A stretch of DNA of 64,000 nucleotides from Streptomyces composti (GCF_012034205.1 NZ_JAATEM010000001.1:300502-364501); one strand, 5' to 3'; counted from the stretch's first letter, positions 17,793 to 27,625 are shown. Notes: a model not told the origin generated them from the sequence alone. Made by a program: numbers and translations.

Positions 17793-18296
17793 GTGCGCCT
17801 GCTGCTGACGTCGGACACGCATCTTCCGAAACGGGCCAAGCGGCTGCCCGGGGAACTGCTCGATGAACTCGCCGCAGCGGACGTCGTGTTCCACGCGGGC
17901 GACTGGGTCGACGTGGCCACTCTCGATCTGCTGCTCGGCCGCAGCCGGCGGCTCGTGGCGGTGTACGGCAACAACGACGGCCCCGAACTGCGCGCGCGGC
18001 TTCCGGAGATCGCCTGCGCCGAACTCGACGGGCTGCGCTTCGGGGTGATCCACGAGACGGGCCCCGCCCGGGGCCGTGAGGAGAGGTGCGCCGCCCGGTT
18101 CCCCGAGCTGGACGTGCTGGTCTTCGGGCACAGTCACATCCCCTGGGACACCACCGCGCCGACCGGGCTGCGGTTGCTGAACCCGGGATCCCCGACGGAC
18201 CGGCGCCGGCAGCCGCACTGCACCTATATGACCGCCACCCTCGACTCCGGCCGGCTCACCGAGGTGCGTCTGCACCGGCTGCCTCCGCGGCGGTGA
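17793..18296 (+). CDS. YfcE/MJ0936-family metallophosphoesterase
   Basis: A 167-residue calcineurin-type phosphodiesterase. It shows the metal-ligand motifs SDTHLP, HAGDWVD, GNNDG and FGHSHIP in the standard order, and NPGSPTDRR near the end. The length is typical for YfcE-like enzymes. The GTG start follows GGAG five bases upstream. The physiological substrate is unknown. It is divergent from the glycosyltransferase at 15699-17645 and followed by a terminator hairpin. Confidence 0.88.
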   Translation: MRLLLTSDTHLPKRAKRLPGELLDELAAADVVFHAGDWVDVATLDLLLGRSRRLVAVYGNNDGPELRARLPEIACAELDGLRFGVIHETGPARGREERCAARFPELDVLVFGHSHIPWDTTAPTGLRLLNPGSPTDRRRQPHCTYMTATLDSGRLTEVRLHRLPPRR

Positions 18297-18311
18297 CGGT
18301 CCGCACACGGT

Positions 18312-18345
18312 CCGGGCCGCTTCGTTGTCGGTGGAAGCGGCCCGG
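18312..18345 (+). terminator. Hairpin after the phosphoesterase gene
   Basis: A perfect 12-bp stem (CCGGGCCGCTTC at 18312-18323 with its complement at 18334-18345) and a 10-nt loop, 16 bp after the stop codon. Confidence 0.75.
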
Positions 18346-18524
18346 GCGCTGCGAGTAGATGCGCTGTCACGGACCTCCTTCCCACGATCGGAGGGTGGAT
18401 ACCGCTCGACCACCCAGTTGCTCCCGGCTCACACACCCGGTCCGCCGTTTCGTCCGGATTGCCGGCCCCGCACCCTCTGACCAGGACTTTTCTGTCCCTG
18501 CGGCCCTGCTCGTGCCGCTACCCG

Positions 18525-18890
18525 CTACTCGTCCCACGCCTGGATGAGCGTCTGCTCGGTGATCTTCCCGTCGCGCAGCGAGAGCATCGACTCCGAGAGC
18601 ACCCGTACGCCGTCGGAGTACCGGCAGCTCTCGCAGTAGGCGGCGTGATCCCCCTGGACGACGCACTGCTCCAGCGTGTGCGTCATGTCCCGGCTGTAGA
18701 CGTCCTCGAGCATGGCGGCGATCTCGTCGCGGCCGTGCAGGACCTTCGGGTGGCTGGGCTGGGAGTTGTGGTCCACGACGCGCAGCTCGGCGTCGTCGGC
18801 GTACAGCGACACCAGGTCCGCCGCCGAGTCGGACTCGATGCAGCGGCGCAGGGTGTCGGTGGTGAAGACGGGTTCTGCCGCGGTTGCCAT
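18525..18890 (-). CDS. SnoaL-like/NTF2-family protein
   Basis: A 121-residue protein with the small alpha+beta cone pattern of SnoaL-like proteins: an initial helix ([20 protein letters not shown]), [12 protein letters not shown], then strands ending [25 protein letters not shown] lies six bases before the ATG. Family members are often stress-linked or bind small hydrophobic ligands; no active-site assignment is possible here. It is divergent from mscR. Confidence 0.72.
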   Translation of the reverse strand: MATAAEPVFTTDTLRRCIESDSAADLVSLYADDAELRVVDHNSQPSHPKVLHGRDEIAAMLEDVYSRDMTHTLEQCVVQGDHAAYCESCRYSDGVRVLSESMLSLRDGKITEQTLIQAWDE

Positions 18891-19095
18891 GATGACCTCC
18901 TTGGGCGGGCCGCGGCGCGGTCCTCGGAGCGGGCCGCGGGGGCCCCGACTACGAGCCTCCTCCGCCCCGGCCCGCCGGGCAAGCGCAGCACCGTCCCCGG
19001 CCCGGCCCCGGGCATCCGGCGCGGACACCGGCCTGACCGATCAGTCGGACGTAAGGTCGTCAGCGACGGACACAGGCCGACGAAGGAGTCGCACC

Positions 19096-20181
19096 ATGGC
19101 GCAGGAAGTGCGGGGCGTGATCGCACCGGCGAAGGACGAGCCGGTACGCATCGAGACGGTCGTCGTACCCGACCCCGGGCCGGGCGAGGCGGTCGTCCGT
19201 ATCCAGGCCTGCGGGGTGTGCCACACCGATCTCCACTACAAGCAGGGCGGCATCAGCGACGACTTCCCCTTCCTGCTCGGCCACGAGGCCGCGGGAGTGG
19301 TGGAGTCGGTCGGCGACGGCGTCAGCGATGTCGCACCCGGCGACTTCGTGATCCTCAACTGGCGCGCGGTCTGCGGGAAGTGCCGGGCCTGTCTGCGCGG
19401 GCGCCCGTGGTACTGCTTCGACACGCACAACGCCCGCCAGAAGATGACCCTGACCGACGGCACCGAACTCTCCCCGGCCCTGGGCATCGGCGCCTTCATC
19501 GAGAAGACCCTGGTGGCCGCCGGGCAGTGCACCAAGGTCGACCCCGCGGTCGCCCCGGAGGTGGCCGGACTGCTCGGCTGCGGGGTGATGGCCGGCATCG
19601 GCGCCGCCATCAACACCGGAAACGTGAGCCGGGGCGACTCGGTGGCGGTCATCGGCTGCGGCGGCGTCGGCGACGCGGCCATCGCAGGATCGCGGCTGGC
19701 CGGTGCGGCCAGGATCATCGCGGTCGACGTCGAGGACCGGAAGCTGGAGCTCGCCCGCTCCATGGGCGCCACCCACACCGTCAACTCGCGCACCACGGAC
19801 CCCGTGGAGGCGATCCGCGAGCTCACCGGCGGCTTCGGCGCCGACGTCGTGATCGAGGCGGTGGGCCGCCCCGAGACGTACAAGCAGGCCTTCTACGCCC
19901 GCGATCTGGCCGGCACGGTCGTCCTGGTCGGCGTGCCCACGCCCGAGATGAAGCTGGAGCTGCCGCTGCTGGACGTCTTCGGGCGCGGCGGGGCGCTGAA
20001 GTCCTCCTGGTACGGCGACTGCCTGCCCTCCCGCGACTTCCCGATGCTGATCGACCTGCATCTCCAGGGGCGCCTGGACCTGGGCGCGTTCGTCACCGAG
20101 ACCATCCGACTGGACGAGGTGGAGAAGGCGTTCGAGCGGATGCACCGGGGCGACGTGCTGCGTTCGGTGGTGGTGCTGTGA
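19096..20181 (+). CDS. mscR: S-(hydroxymethyl)mycothiol dehydrogenase (mycothiol-dependent formaldehyde dehydrogenase)
   Basis: A 361-residue zinc alcohol dehydrogenase-family enzyme oxidising the formaldehyde-mycothiol adduct. It has catalytic-zinc residues in ACGVCHTD and GHEAAGVVE, the structural-zinc cysteines ([15 protein letters not shown]) and a Rossmann motif GCGGVGDAA. The segment around [12 protein letters not shown] fits actinobacterial MscR. RBS AAGGAG precedes the ATG. The stop overlaps the next gene by one base (TGATG), so the MBL hydrolase is translationally coupled and may act on the product. Confidence 0.92.
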   Translation: MAQEVRGVIAPAKDEPVRIETVVVPDPGPGEAVVRIQACGVCHTDLHYKQGGISDDFPFLLGHEAAGVVESVGDGVSDVAPGDFVILNWRAVCGKCRACLRGRPWYCFDTHNARQKMTLTDGTELSPALGIGAFIEKTLVAAGQCTKVDPAVAPEVAGLLGCGVMAGIGAAINTGNVSRGDSVAVIGCGGVGDAAIAGSRLAGAARIIAVDVEDRKLELARSMGATHTVNSRTTDPVEAIRELTGGFGADVVIEAVGRPETYKQAFYARDLAGTVVLVGVPTPEMKLELPLLDVFGRGGALKSSWYGDCLPSRDFPMLIDLHLQGRLDLGAFVTETIRLDEVEKAFERMHRGDVLRSVVVL

Positions 20182-20810
20182 TGACCGCCCGCATCGAACG
20201 CGTCGTCACCTCCGGGCAGTTCACCCTGGACGGCGGTACCTGGGACGTCGACAACAACGTGTGGATCGTGGGCGACGACCACCAGGCGGTCGTCATCGAC
20301 GCCGCTCACGACGCCGACGCCATCGCCGGGGCCGTCGGCGACCGCCGGCTCACCGCGATCGTCTGCACCCACGCCCACAACGACCACATCAACGCCGCGC
20401 CCGCCCTCGCCGAGCGCACCGGAGCCACCGTGTGGCTGCACCAGGACGACCTGCCGCTGTGGAAACTGACCCACCCCGACCGGGAGCCCGACGCCTTTCT
20501 GGTCGACGGACAGGTGATCGAGGCGGGCGGCGCCGATCTCACCGTCCTGCACACGCCGGGGCACGCGCCGGGCGCGGTCTGCCTGCACGACCCGGGCCTC
20601 GGGGTCGTCTTCACCGGCGACACGCTGTTCCAGGGCGGCCCCGGCGCCACCGGCCGCTCGTTCTCCCACTTCCCGACGATCATCGGCTCCATCCGGGACC
20701 GGTTGCTGACCCTTCCGCCGGAGACGAGGGTGCTCACCGGACACGGGGACGAGACCACCATCGGCGCCGAGGCCCCGCACCTGGAGGAGTGGATCGCCCG
20801 CGGCCACTGA
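20181..20810 (+). CDS. MBL-fold hydrolase coupled to mscR
   Basis: A 209-residue metallo-beta-lactamase-fold protein with the metal-binding motif THAHNDH, then HTPGHAPGAVC, FTGDTLFQGGPG and GHGDET. This is a glyoxalase II-like arrangement. Its coupling to mscR suggests it hydrolyses a mycothiol thioester such as S-formylmycothiol; that substrate is inferred from context. Confidence 0.88.
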   Translation: MTARIERVVTSGQFTLDGGTWDVDNNVWIVGDDHQAVVIDAAHDADAIAGAVGDRRLTAIVCTHAHNDHINAAPALAERTGATVWLHQDDLPLWKLTHPDREPDAFLVDGQVIEAGGADLTVLHTPGHAPGAVCLHDPGLGVVFTGDTLFQGGPGATGRSFSHFPTIIGSIRDRLLTLPPETRVLTGHGDETTIGAEAPHLEEWIARGH

Positions 20811-20955
20811 GCCGGTCCGGTTCGCCCTCGGGGCCGACCCGCCGGAAAAGGTGACAGAAGATGTCCGGCTTACCCGCCACGATCGCAGCGGTACACGCCG
20901 CCCCCGGCAGCGGCGGGCGCGGCGGAAGCAGCACGAGAACGGCGGGAGGCCGGAC

Positions 20956-21870
20956 ATGGCGAAGGAACTCAAGGGCAAGGTGGCACTGGTCGCCGGCGCG
21001 ACCAGGGGAGCGGGGCGGGGCATCGCCGTCGAGCTGGGCGCGGCCGGCGCGACCGTCTACGTGACCGGCCGCAGCACCCGTGAGCGCCGCTCCGAGTACG
21101 ACCGGCCGGAGACCCTGGAGGACACCGCCGGCCTGGTCACCGAGGCGGGCGGCCGAGGCATCGCCGTACCGACCGATCACCTCGTACCCGAGCAGGTGCG
21201 GGCGCTGGTGGAGCGGATCGACCGCGAGCAGGGGCGGCTCGACGTCCTGGTCAACGACATCTGGGGCGCCGAGAAGCTCTTCGACTGGGAGGCGCCCGTC
21301 TGGGAGCACGACCTGGACAAGGGGCTGAGGCTGCTCCGGCTGGCGATCGACACCCACGCGATCACCAGCCATCACGCGCTGCCCCTGCTCCTGCGCCGGC
21401 CCGGCGGGCTGGTCGTCGAGGTCACCGACGGCACCGCCGACTACAACCGCGATCACTACCGGGTCAGCTTCTTCTACGACCTGGCCAAGTCGGCCGTGCT
21501 GCGGATGGCGTTCGCGCTCAGTCATGAACTCGGCCCGCGGGGGGCCACCGCCGTCGCGCTCACCCCGGGCTGGCTGCGCTCCGAGATCATGCTGGAGGAG
21601 TTCGGGGTGCGCGAGGACAACTGGCGGGACGCCCTGGAACGCGTGCCCCACTTCGCCATCTCCGAGACCCCGCGCTACGTGGGTCGCGCGGTCGCGGCCC
21701 TCGCCGCGGACCCGGACGTGTCCCGCCACAACGGCGCCTCCCTCTCCAGCGGCGGCCTCGCCCGCGAGTACGGCTTCACCGACCTGGACGGCAGCAGCCC
21801 GGACGCCTGGCGCTACCTGGTCGAGGTGCAGGACGCGGGCAAGCCGGCCGACGTCACCGGCTACCGCTAG
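20956..21870 (+). CDS. SDR-family oxidoreductase (DHRS1-like)
   Basis: A 304-residue short-chain dehydrogenase. It has the cofactor motif GATRGAGRGIAVELG, VTGRSTRERRSEYDRP after the second strand (suggesting NADP), and the catalytic YDLAK. It is longer than classical SDRs at both ends and resembles DHRS1-like members. The start is chosen at ATG 20956 after GGGAGG. It follows the mscR-MBL pair on the same strand; the substrate is unknown. Confidence 0.82.
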   Translation: MAKELKGKVALVAGATRGAGRGIAVELGAAGATVYVTGRSTRERRSEYDRPETLEDTAGLVTEAGGRGIAVPTDHLVPEQVRALVERIDREQGRLDVLVNDIWGAEKLFDWEAPVWEHDLDKGLRLLRLAIDTHAITSHHALPLLLRRPGGLVVEVTDGTADYNRDHYRVSFFYDLAKSAVLRMAFALSHELGPRGATAVALTPGWLRSEIMLEEFGVREDNWRDALERVPHFAISETPRYVGRAVAALAADPDVSRHNGASLSSGGLAREYGFTDLDGSSPDAWRYLVEVQDAGKPADVTGYR

Positions 21871-21932
21871 CAGGGGCCGGCCGGTGTCATGGACCGGCTC
21901 CCGGGCTCTCCCGTGGCGCTCGTCGGGCCGTA

Positions 21933-21938
21933 TACCGT
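21933..21938 (+). promoter_or_regulatory. TANNNT box of a probable leaderless promoter
   Basis: TACCGT ends six bases before the ATG at 21945, and no RBS is visible, which fits a leaderless transcript. Confidence 0.5.
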
Positions 21939-21944
21939 CGCGCC

Positions 21945-22736
21945 ATGACGACGGACGCGGGACGCTTCGACGGGTACGGGGTTCTGATCACCGGCGCGGC
22001 GCGCGGCATCGGCGCCGCCACCGCCCGGCGCTTCGCCGAGGAGGGCGCCGCGGTGCTGGTGGCCGACCTGGACGGGGCCGAGGCCGAGCGAACGGCGTCG
22101 GCCCTGCGCGAGCGGGGCCTGAGCGCCGAGGCGTGCGAGTGCGACGTGGCCGACCGGGCGTCCGTGGAGGCGGCCGTCGCGCGCTGCGCCGGGGCCCTCG
22201 GCTCGCTCGACGTCCTGGTCAACAACGCCGCCCACTGCTCGCCCGACACCCCCGGCTTCGAGGAGCAGCCGGACGAGCAGTGGGCGGCGGACCTGGACAT
22301 CACCCTCTCCGGCGCGTACCGCTGCTGCCGGGCCGCCCTGCCGCACCTGGCGGCGTCCGGCCACGGGGCGATCGTGAACATCGGCTCGGTCAACGGGCTG
22401 CAGGACTTCGGCAACCACGCCTACAGCGCCGCCAAGGCCGGGCTGATCTCCCTCACCCGCACCCTGGCGGGCCACGCCGGGCCGAGGGGCGTGCGGGTCA
22501 ACCTGGTGGCGCCCGGTACCGTCCGTACCCGGGCCTGGGAGGGCAGGGAGGCCGACCTGGAGGCCGTGCGCGGTCTGTACCCGCTGCGCAGGGTCGGCGA
22601 GCCGGAGGACGTCGCGGCCGCTGTGACGTTTCTCGCCTCCCGGGACGCCTCCTGGATCACCGGAGCCACCCTGGTCGTCGACGGCGGCATCACCGCCGTC
22701 AACTCCGGCTTCCATCAGGCTCTGCCGCGGGGGTGA
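21945..22736 (+). CDS. Classical SDR-family oxidoreductase
   Basis: A 263-residue enzyme with the full classical SDR set: TGAARGIG, an Asp after the second strand (VADLDG, suggesting NAD), VNNAA, the Ser in IGSVNGLQ, YSAAK, and the ending DASWITGATLVVDGGIT. The substrate is unknown. It probably has its own leaderless promoter rather than reading through from the SDR at 20956-21870. Confidence 0.88.
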   Translation: MTTDAGRFDGYGVLITGAARGIGAATARRFAEEGAAVLVADLDGAEAERTASALRERGLSAEACECDVADRASVEAAVARCAGALGSLDVLVNNAAHCSPDTPGFEEQPDEQWAADLDITLSGAYRCCRAALPHLAASGHGAIVNIGSVNGLQDFGNHAYSAAKAGLISLTRTLAGHAGPRGVRVNLVAPGTVRTRAWEGREADLEAVRGLYPLRRVGEPEDVAAAVTFLASRDASWITGATLVVDGGITAVNSGFHQALPRG

Positions 22737-22901
22737 GGGGTCCGCTGAGACGGGCGGAGCGCGAGTGGGCTGTGCTGTTCCTCTCAGGTCACCGTTCGGT
22801 TCCGGCACCCGGGTCCGTACGACCGGCTTTTCCGATGGGCCGTCCACCTGGCAGAGTGCGCAGGCCATGCGCCCAACTCCACGGGAAAGGCAAATCGGAC
22901 T

Positions 22902-23597
22902 ATGGGGGACATATGTAGACGTGGTGCTGTCGTTCTCGGGCTCACCGCACTGATGGCCCCGCTCACGCTGGCGCTCGGCACCGCACCGGCGCAGGCCGCG
23001 GGCTGCACGACTGAGGCGGGGCCGCACCAGAAGCAGGTCGAGAAGTTCCTCGGCCGCCCGGTCGACGGCAAGCAGTCCTCCGCCGACTGCAAGGTCGTCC
23101 GTGCCTTCCAGGCCAAGCACGGCATCACGCCGGACATCGGCTACGCGGGTCCCGTGACCTGGGGCGTGATGGACCTCATGAACAAGCAGGAGGCCGCCGG
23201 GAAGAACCCGAACAAGGCGGGCACGTGCCCGGTGGACAAGGGCCGCGTCGCCTGCGTCGACCTCACCCGCCAGCTCAGCTGGATCCAGGACGGCAAGAAG
23301 CTCGTCCACGGCCCCGTTCCCGTCCGGACGGGACGCGACGGCTACGAGACCCGCACCGGCCTGAAGAAGATCTACTGGCGGAACGAGAACCACCACTCGA
23401 CCATCTACGACGTGCCGATGCCCTACGCCCAGTTCTTCGACGGCGGCCAGGCCTTCCACTCGGTCGGCGTCAGCATGTGGAACCCGCCGGGCTCGCACGG
23501 CTGCGTCAACATGACCGAGAACGACGCCAAGAAGTACTGGTCCCTGCTCAAGAACGGTGACGAGGTCTACGTCTACGGCCGCAAGCCGGGCACCTGA
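22902..23597 (+). CDS. Secreted L,D-transpeptidase with peptidoglycan-binding domain
   Basis: A 231-residue secreted protein. A signal peptide ends near TAPAQAA (about residue 33). A PG_binding_1 domain follows (about 40-85, VVRAFQAKHGITPDIGYAGP), then a YkuD domain with the catalytic motif HSVG...GSHGCVNMT. It forms or edits 3-3 peptide cross-links in the cell wall. GGGAAAGG lies upstream of the ATG. The length is short but complete. Confidence 0.9.
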   Translation: MGDICRRGAVVLGLTALMAPLTLALGTAPAQAAGCTTEAGPHQKQVEKFLGRPVDGKQSSADCKVVRAFQAKHGITPDIGYAGPVTWGVMDLMNKQEAAGKNPNKAGTCPVDKGRVACVDLTRQLSWIQDGKKLVHGPVPVRTGRDGYETRTGLKKIYWRNENHHSTIYDVPMPYAQFFDGGQAFHSVGVSMWNPPGSHGCVNMTENDAKKYWSLLKNGDEVYVYGRKPGT

Positions 23598-23714
23598 GCG
23601 CCCGGGAGCCGTGCCGAACTCGCCTGCGGGGCGCGCCGGATGACGTGATCAGCAACACGTCTGGAATGCCCGTTATGGGTGCGCTTACTCACAGCGCCTT
23701 CACGTCGGGCCCCG

Positions 23715-23720
23715 TATGCT
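23715..23720 (+). promoter_or_regulatory. TANNNT box of a probable leaderless promoter
   Basis: TATGCT ends seven bases before the ATG at 23728, with no RBS between. Confidence 0.5.
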
Positions 23721-23727
23721 TCACAGC

Positions 23728-23901
23728 ATGTCCACCACTGTTGAACCCTCCGCCGAGCGATCGGCCGCCGAGGTCAACGAGGAGATCCGGGCCCTGTGGC
23801 TCCGGTCGGGCGGGACACTGAGCAGCGAGCAGCGCGAGGAGTACCAGCGCCTCGTCCTGGAGTGGGCCGCCGCCCTGCCGCAGCCGGCCAAGGCGGCCTG
23901 A
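23728..23901 (+). CDS. Small conserved-looking acidic protein (57 residues)
   Basis: A 57-residue soluble protein, mostly helical (AAEVNEEIRALWLRSGGTL, SEQREEYQRLVLEWAAAL). No cysteines, no signal. Third positions are G/C rich. An in-frame ATG at 23716 is possible, but 23728 fits the TANNNT box. The function is not recognised. Confidence 0.65.
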   Translation: MSTTVEPSAERSAAEVNEEIRALWLRSGGTLSSEQREEYQRLVLEWAAALPQPAKAA

Positions 23902-23983
23902 CCTCCCGCCGGCCGGCGGGAGGCCGGTCACCTCGGCATCACAGAACCGTCAGCAGGGCACCCATGACCGCATGGGTGCCCTG
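23902..23983. terminator. Double bidirectional terminator between convergent genes
   Basis: Two strong structures: a 22-nt perfect palindrome (23902-23923, core CCGCCGGCCGGCGG) right after the stop codon, and a 13-bp stem with a 4-nt loop (CAGGGCACCCATG at 23954-23966 with 23971-23983). They insulate the small gene from the protease gene on the other strand. Confidence 0.85.
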
Positions 23984-24006
23984 CCCCTGTCTCACGGGCG
24001 GCCCGG

Positions 24007-25383
24007 TCAGCCCCACATCGCCGAGTAGTGCCGCTGGTAGGCCCTGCGGTCCTGCTCCGCCCTGATCCACCGGGTGGCCACCAGCGCCACCATGCTGCCG
24101 CCGACCACCAGCAGCCCCGGGCCCACATTGCGCGGGTCGGTCAGGCGCGACAGCACCGTGGACGCGCTGGGGACGCCCGACGTCGGTGCCGAGGAGCCCG
24201 GCGAGGCACCGCCGGGGGCCGCGGCGGCCGGGCCCGAGGGCGCGGGGGAGGGGGCCGCCTGCCGGCCGTTCTCCTGCGGCGCCACGATGAGCTTGACGTT
24301 CAGTGCGGAGAGCGCCTTGGTCACCGGCTGGAAGTACGTGGTGCCGCCCGTGCGGCAGTCGCCGCTGCCGCCGGAGGTGACGCCCAGCGCGACGCCCTCG
24401 GAGAACATCGGCCCGCCGCTGTCGCCCGGCTCGGCGCACACATTGGTCTCGATCAGCCCGCTGACCGTGCCCTCGGGGTAGTTGACCGTGGCGTTGAGGG
24501 CGGTCACCTCACCGTCGCGCAGGCCGCTGGTGCTGCCGCTGCGGAACACCCGCTGGCCGACGGCGGGCTCGCCCACCCCGGTGATCCGCACGCCCTTGCC
24601 GTCCCCGATCGCCACCACGCCGGCCCCCTCGCCGGCCCGCCCGCCGGCGTACTCGATCAGGGAGTAGTCGTCGCCGGGGAAGCTGCCGCCGACCGTGGTG
24701 CCGACCTCCTTGCGGCCACGCCCGTCGGAGAACCACACCGAGCCCTCCGGCCCGCAGTGCCCGGCCGTGAGGATGAACTCCCGCGTCCCGTCGGTGACGT
24801 TGAACCCGGCGGAGCAGCGGCCCGCGGTGGACAGGATGGGCGCGGCGCCGTTGAGCCGGGTGGTGAAGGTTCCCTCGGTGCGCTCCATGCGCACGAAACC
24901 GCCGATGCCCTCGGCGACTTCGGTCAGATCCGACCAGTCGTCCGACGACACCGTGCGATCGCCCCGGACCACCACCTCGTTGGAGCGGTAGTCCATCGCC
25001 CACGCCGTGCCCGGCACGCGCTTGGCCGAACGCAGCGTCTGGGTGGCCGACTTCAGCTCGCTCATGCTGTGCCGCACCATCTTCGGCTCGGCGCCGGCTC
25101 GTTCGACCTCACGCGCCGCCTCCTCGTCGGTGACGGCGACCACCGTCCGGCCGTCGGCGCCGATCCAGCTGCCCGCCGTGCGGTCGGTGCCGAGCCGCGA
25201 CACCAGCCGCGCTCCGGGTCCCTGGTCCACCGCGTCGCCGGCCGTCGCCGCGAACGGCACCGCGTCGGCCGCGGGCGGTTCGGTCGCCACCGCGCGGGTG
25301 ACCATCGTGCATCCCAGGAGGATTCCGCCGACGGCCGCCAGCCGTGTCACTCGCCGGACGACCCGTCGTCGTGCGTGCCTCAT
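24007..25383 (-). CDS. Streptogrisin-like serine protease with C-terminal membrane anchor
   Basis: A 458-residue S1 protease. An N-terminal signal ([20 protein letters not shown]) is followed by a propeptide (about 40-185), then the protease domain with His in LTAGHC, Asp in GDDYSLIEY and Ser in EPGDSGG. A Pro/Ala/Ser linker (about 365-410) leads to one transmembrane helix ([19 protein letters not shown]) and a short basic tail. The mature enzyme should stay on the outer membrane face. GGGAG lies upstream of the ATG. It resembles the protease at 4445-5773, which is secreted and has a repeat tail. Confidence 0.9.
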   Translation of the reverse strand: MRHARRRVVRRVTRLAAVGGILLGCTMVTRAVATEPPAADAVPFAATAGDAVDQGPGARLVSRLGTDRTAGSWIGADGRTVVAVTDEEAAREVERAGAEPKMVRHSMSELKSATQTLRSAKRVPGTAWAMDYRSNEVVVRGDRTVSSDDWSDLTEVAEGIGGFVRMERTEGTFTTRLNGAAPILSTAGRCSAGFNVTDGTREFILTAGHCGPEGSVWFSDGRGRKEVGTTVGGSFPGDDYSLIEYAGGRAGEGAGVVAIGDGKGVRITGVGEPAVGQRVFRSGSTSGLRDGEVTALNATVNYPEGTVSGLIETNVCAEPGDSGGPMFSEGVALGVTSGGSGDCRTGGTTYFQPVTKALSALNVKLIVAPQENGRQAAPSPAPSGPAAAAPGGASPGSSAPTSGVPSASTVLSRLTDPRNVGPGLLVVGGSMVALVATRWIRAEQDRRAYQRHYSAMWG

Positions 25384-25552
25384 GCATCGCTCCCGTACTG
25401 AACAGCGCGCGGTGCGCACACCACGGGGCGCTCCCTCGGTTCGAGCGCCCTCTGTCCATACGGGTACGGGACCCGGCGTGTTCAGCGCCCGCCGCATCGG
25501 CCGGAAGACATCTCCCGTGGCGTGATGTCGCCGCGGGCCGGCCACCGGGGCC

Positions 25553-25558
25553 TATCCT
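25553..25558 (+). promoter_or_regulatory. TANNNT box of a probable leaderless promoter
   Basis: TATCCT ends seven bases before the ATG at 25566; no RBS is visible. Confidence 0.5.
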
Positions 25559-25565
25559 GCGGCTC

Positions 25566-26771
25566 ATGGCCAGGATCCCGCACGAGACGTCCGGTGACCT
25601 TGATCCCTTCGCCGTCCTCACCCTCGACCAGCTGCGTCGCCGCACCAGCATGAAGTGGCGCACCTACCCCGACGACGTGCTGCCGCTGTGGGTGGCCGAG
25701 ATGGACGTGCCGCTCGCCGGCCCCGTCGTCCGGGCCGTCACCGGGGCACTCGAACTCGGCGACACCGGATACCCCGCCGGAACCGCCTACGCCGAGGCGC
25801 TCGCCGCCTTCGCGGAGCAGCGGTGGGGCTGGAAGGGCCTCGCGGTCGAGCGCACCGCGCTGGTGCCCGACGTGATGCTGGGCGTGGTGGAGATGCTCAA
25901 GCTGGTCACCGGCCACGGCGACACGGTGGTGGTGAACCCGCCGGTCTACCCGCCCTTCTACGACTTCGTGCGGCACATGGACCGCCGCACGGCCGAGGCG
26001 CCGCTCGGCCCGGACGGGCGCCTGGACCTCGACGCGCTCGAGGACGCCTACCGCCGGGCCGTGGCGGGCGGCCGGCGCGCCGCCCATCTGCTGTGCAGCC
26101 CGCACAACCCCACCGGCACCGTGCACACCGCCGAGGAGCTGACCGCCGTCGCCGCCCTCGCCGACCGCTACGGCGTGCGGGTCGTCGCCGACGAGATCCA
26201 CGCCCCGCTGGTCGTCGGCGACACGGACTTCGTGCCGTATCTGAGCGTGCCGGGCGGCGAGCGCGGACTGTCCCTGATGTCCGCCTCCAAGGCCTGGAAC
26301 CTCGCCGGACTCAAGGCGGCCCTGGCCATCGCCGGGCCCGGCGCCGCCGAGGACCTGGCCCGGATGCCGGAGGAGGTCGGCCACGGCCCGAGCCATCTCG
26401 GTGTCATCGCCCACACCGCCGCACTGCGCGAGGGCACCGACTGGCTGGACGCGGTGCTCGCCGGGATCGACGCCAACCGCCGCCTGCTGGCCCGGCTCCT
26501 CGCCGAGCATCTGCCGGACGTCCGCTACCGGCCGGGCGAGGCCACCTACCTCGCCTGGCTCGACTGCCGCGCCCTCGGTCTCGGCGACGACCCAGCGCGG
26601 GTCTTCCTGGAACGCGGCTGGGTGGCCCTCAGCCCCGGGCCGGCCTTCGGCACCGGCGGGGCCGGGCACGCCCGGCTGAACCTCGCCGCATCGCCCGAGG
26701 TGATCGAGGAGGCGGTGGGCCGCATGCGGACCGCCGCCGAGGGCGGCTCCCCGCTCGCCACGCGGTCTTAG
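25566..26771 (+). CDS. MalY/PatB-type PLP enzyme (cystathionine beta-lyase-like aminotransferase fold)
   Basis: A 401-residue fold-type I PLP enzyme. It has [11 protein letters not shown] near the N-terminus, [19 protein letters not shown] and the PLP-lysine motif [12 protein letters not shown], all in the PatB arrangement. Members cleave cystathionine or other C-S bonds or act as aminotransferases; the exact reaction is not settled by sequence. The stop codon TAG is also part of the -10-like box of the next gene. Confidence 0.88.
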   Translation: MARIPHETSGDLDPFAVLTLDQLRRRTSMKWRTYPDDVLPLWVAEMDVPLAGPVVRAVTGALELGDTGYPAGTAYAEALAAFAEQRWGWKGLAVERTALVPDVMLGVVEMLKLVTGHGDTVVVNPPVYPPFYDFVRHMDRRTAEAPLGPDGRLDLDALEDAYRRAVAGGRRAAHLLCSPHNPTGTVHTAEELTAVAALADRYGVRVVADEIHAPLVVGDTDFVPYLSVPGGERGLSLMSASKAWNLAGLKAALAIAGPGAAEDLARMPEEVGHGPSHLGVIAHTAALREGTDWLDAVLAGIDANRRLLARLLAEHLPDVRYRPGEATYLAWLDCRALGLGDDPARVFLERGWVALSPGPAFGTGGAGHARLNLAASPEVIEEAVGRMRTAAEGGSPLATRS

Positions 26772-26774
26772 ACT
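26769..26774 (+). promoter_or_regulatory. TANNNT box overlapping the upstream stop codon
   Basis: TAGACT includes the stop TAG of the PatB-like gene and ends seven bases before the ATG at 26782, consistent with a leaderless promoter. Confidence 0.5.
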
Positions 26775-26781
26775 GGCCGGT

Positions 26782-27162
26782 ATGGACGATGCGTTGGTGG
26801 CACGGCTCGCGGCGGGGAAGTACCTGTTGGTCACCAGCTACCGGCGCAACGGCACGCCGGTCGCCACCCCGGTGTGGGTGGTGCGGGACGGCGACGCGCT
26901 CGGCGTGTGGACCGCGGCCGACTCGTGGAAGGTCAAGCGGATCCGCAACCGCCCCGACGTCCTCGTCGGCCCCTGCGACATGCGCGGCAACCCCACCGGC
27001 GACCTGGTACCCGCCACCGCGGAGATCTGCGACGCGGAGACGACCGCCCGCTACCGCGAGCTGATCGCCCGCAAGTACGGGCTGCTGGGCCGGCTCACGC
27101 TGCTCGGCAGCCGGCTGCGGCGCGGCCTGGACGGCACGGTGGGCATCCGCATCACCCTGTGA
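26782..27162 (+). CDS. PPOX-class (probably F420-dependent) oxidoreductase
   Basis: A 126-residue split-barrel flavin/deazaflavin-fold protein. It opens with LAAGKYLLVTSYRRNGTP and VATPVWVVRDGDALGVWT, then SWKVKRIRNRPDVLVGPCD, typical of PPOX-class F420-dependent enzymes. The length is normal for the single-domain form. Cofactor and substrate are inferred from the family only. It ends 50 bp before the convergent gene at 27212. Confidence 0.85.
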   Translation: MDDALVARLAAGKYLLVTSYRRNGTPVATPVWVVRDGDALGVWTAADSWKVKRIRNRPDVLVGPCDMRGNPTGDLVPATAEICDAETTARYRELIARKYGLLGRLTLLGSRLRRGLDGTVGIRITL

Positions 27163-27211
27163 CGGCCATGGCCGACCGCTGGGGCCCGCAGAGCCGCGTC
27201 CTGGCGGTCCG

Positions 27212-27625
27212 TCAGGTCCACGCCCGGTAGGGCTCGTCGATCAGCTGGAAGACCGGCTCGCCGCGCACCGGGTCCTTGGCGGTGGACAGCCGCACCCGGT
27301 CGCCGCTGTGGATGCCGATGGGCGGGCCCATCACCCGTCCCCGCACCACGAAACCCTCGGCCATCTCGATCAGCGACACGTTGCGGGCGGCCGGGGTGTT
27401 GCGGTGCACCACCGTCGAGTGGCGGACCGTGCCGACGCCCTCGCTGCGCTCCGTGCGCAGGTCGCTGCCCTGGCAGACGGGGCACAGCAACCGGTGGTAC
27501 ATCGCGGTGCCGCACCAGGTGCAGCGCTGGAAGAGGATGGCCTCCGACTCCGGGCCCTGCGCTTCGAGGATGCCCGTCGCGGAGCCGGCTGCCTGCTGAG
27601 CGACGCTTCCTGAGTGGTGGTACAC
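27212..27625 (-). CDS. Zinc-ribbon/OB-fold protein (DUF35 family)
   Basis: A 137-residue protein. A zinc ribbon (CTWCGTAMYHRLLCPVCQG, two CxxC pairs) is followed by an OB-fold (about 60-137) with FVVRGRVMGPPIGIHSGDRV. DUF35 proteins are usually tied to acyl-CoA or thiolase-type chemistry. The GTG start has AGGGAG nine bases upstream. The promoter region carries two copies of a palindrome also found before the neighbouring TetR gene, so it is a likely TetR target. Confidence 0.85.
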   Translation of the reverse strand: MYHHSGSVAQQAAGSATGILEAQGPESEAILFQRCTWCGTAMYHRLLCPVCQGSDLRTERSEGVGTVRHSTVVHRNTPAARNVSLIEMAEGFVVRGRVMGPPIGIHSGDRVRLSTAKDPVRGEPVFQLIDEPYRAWT

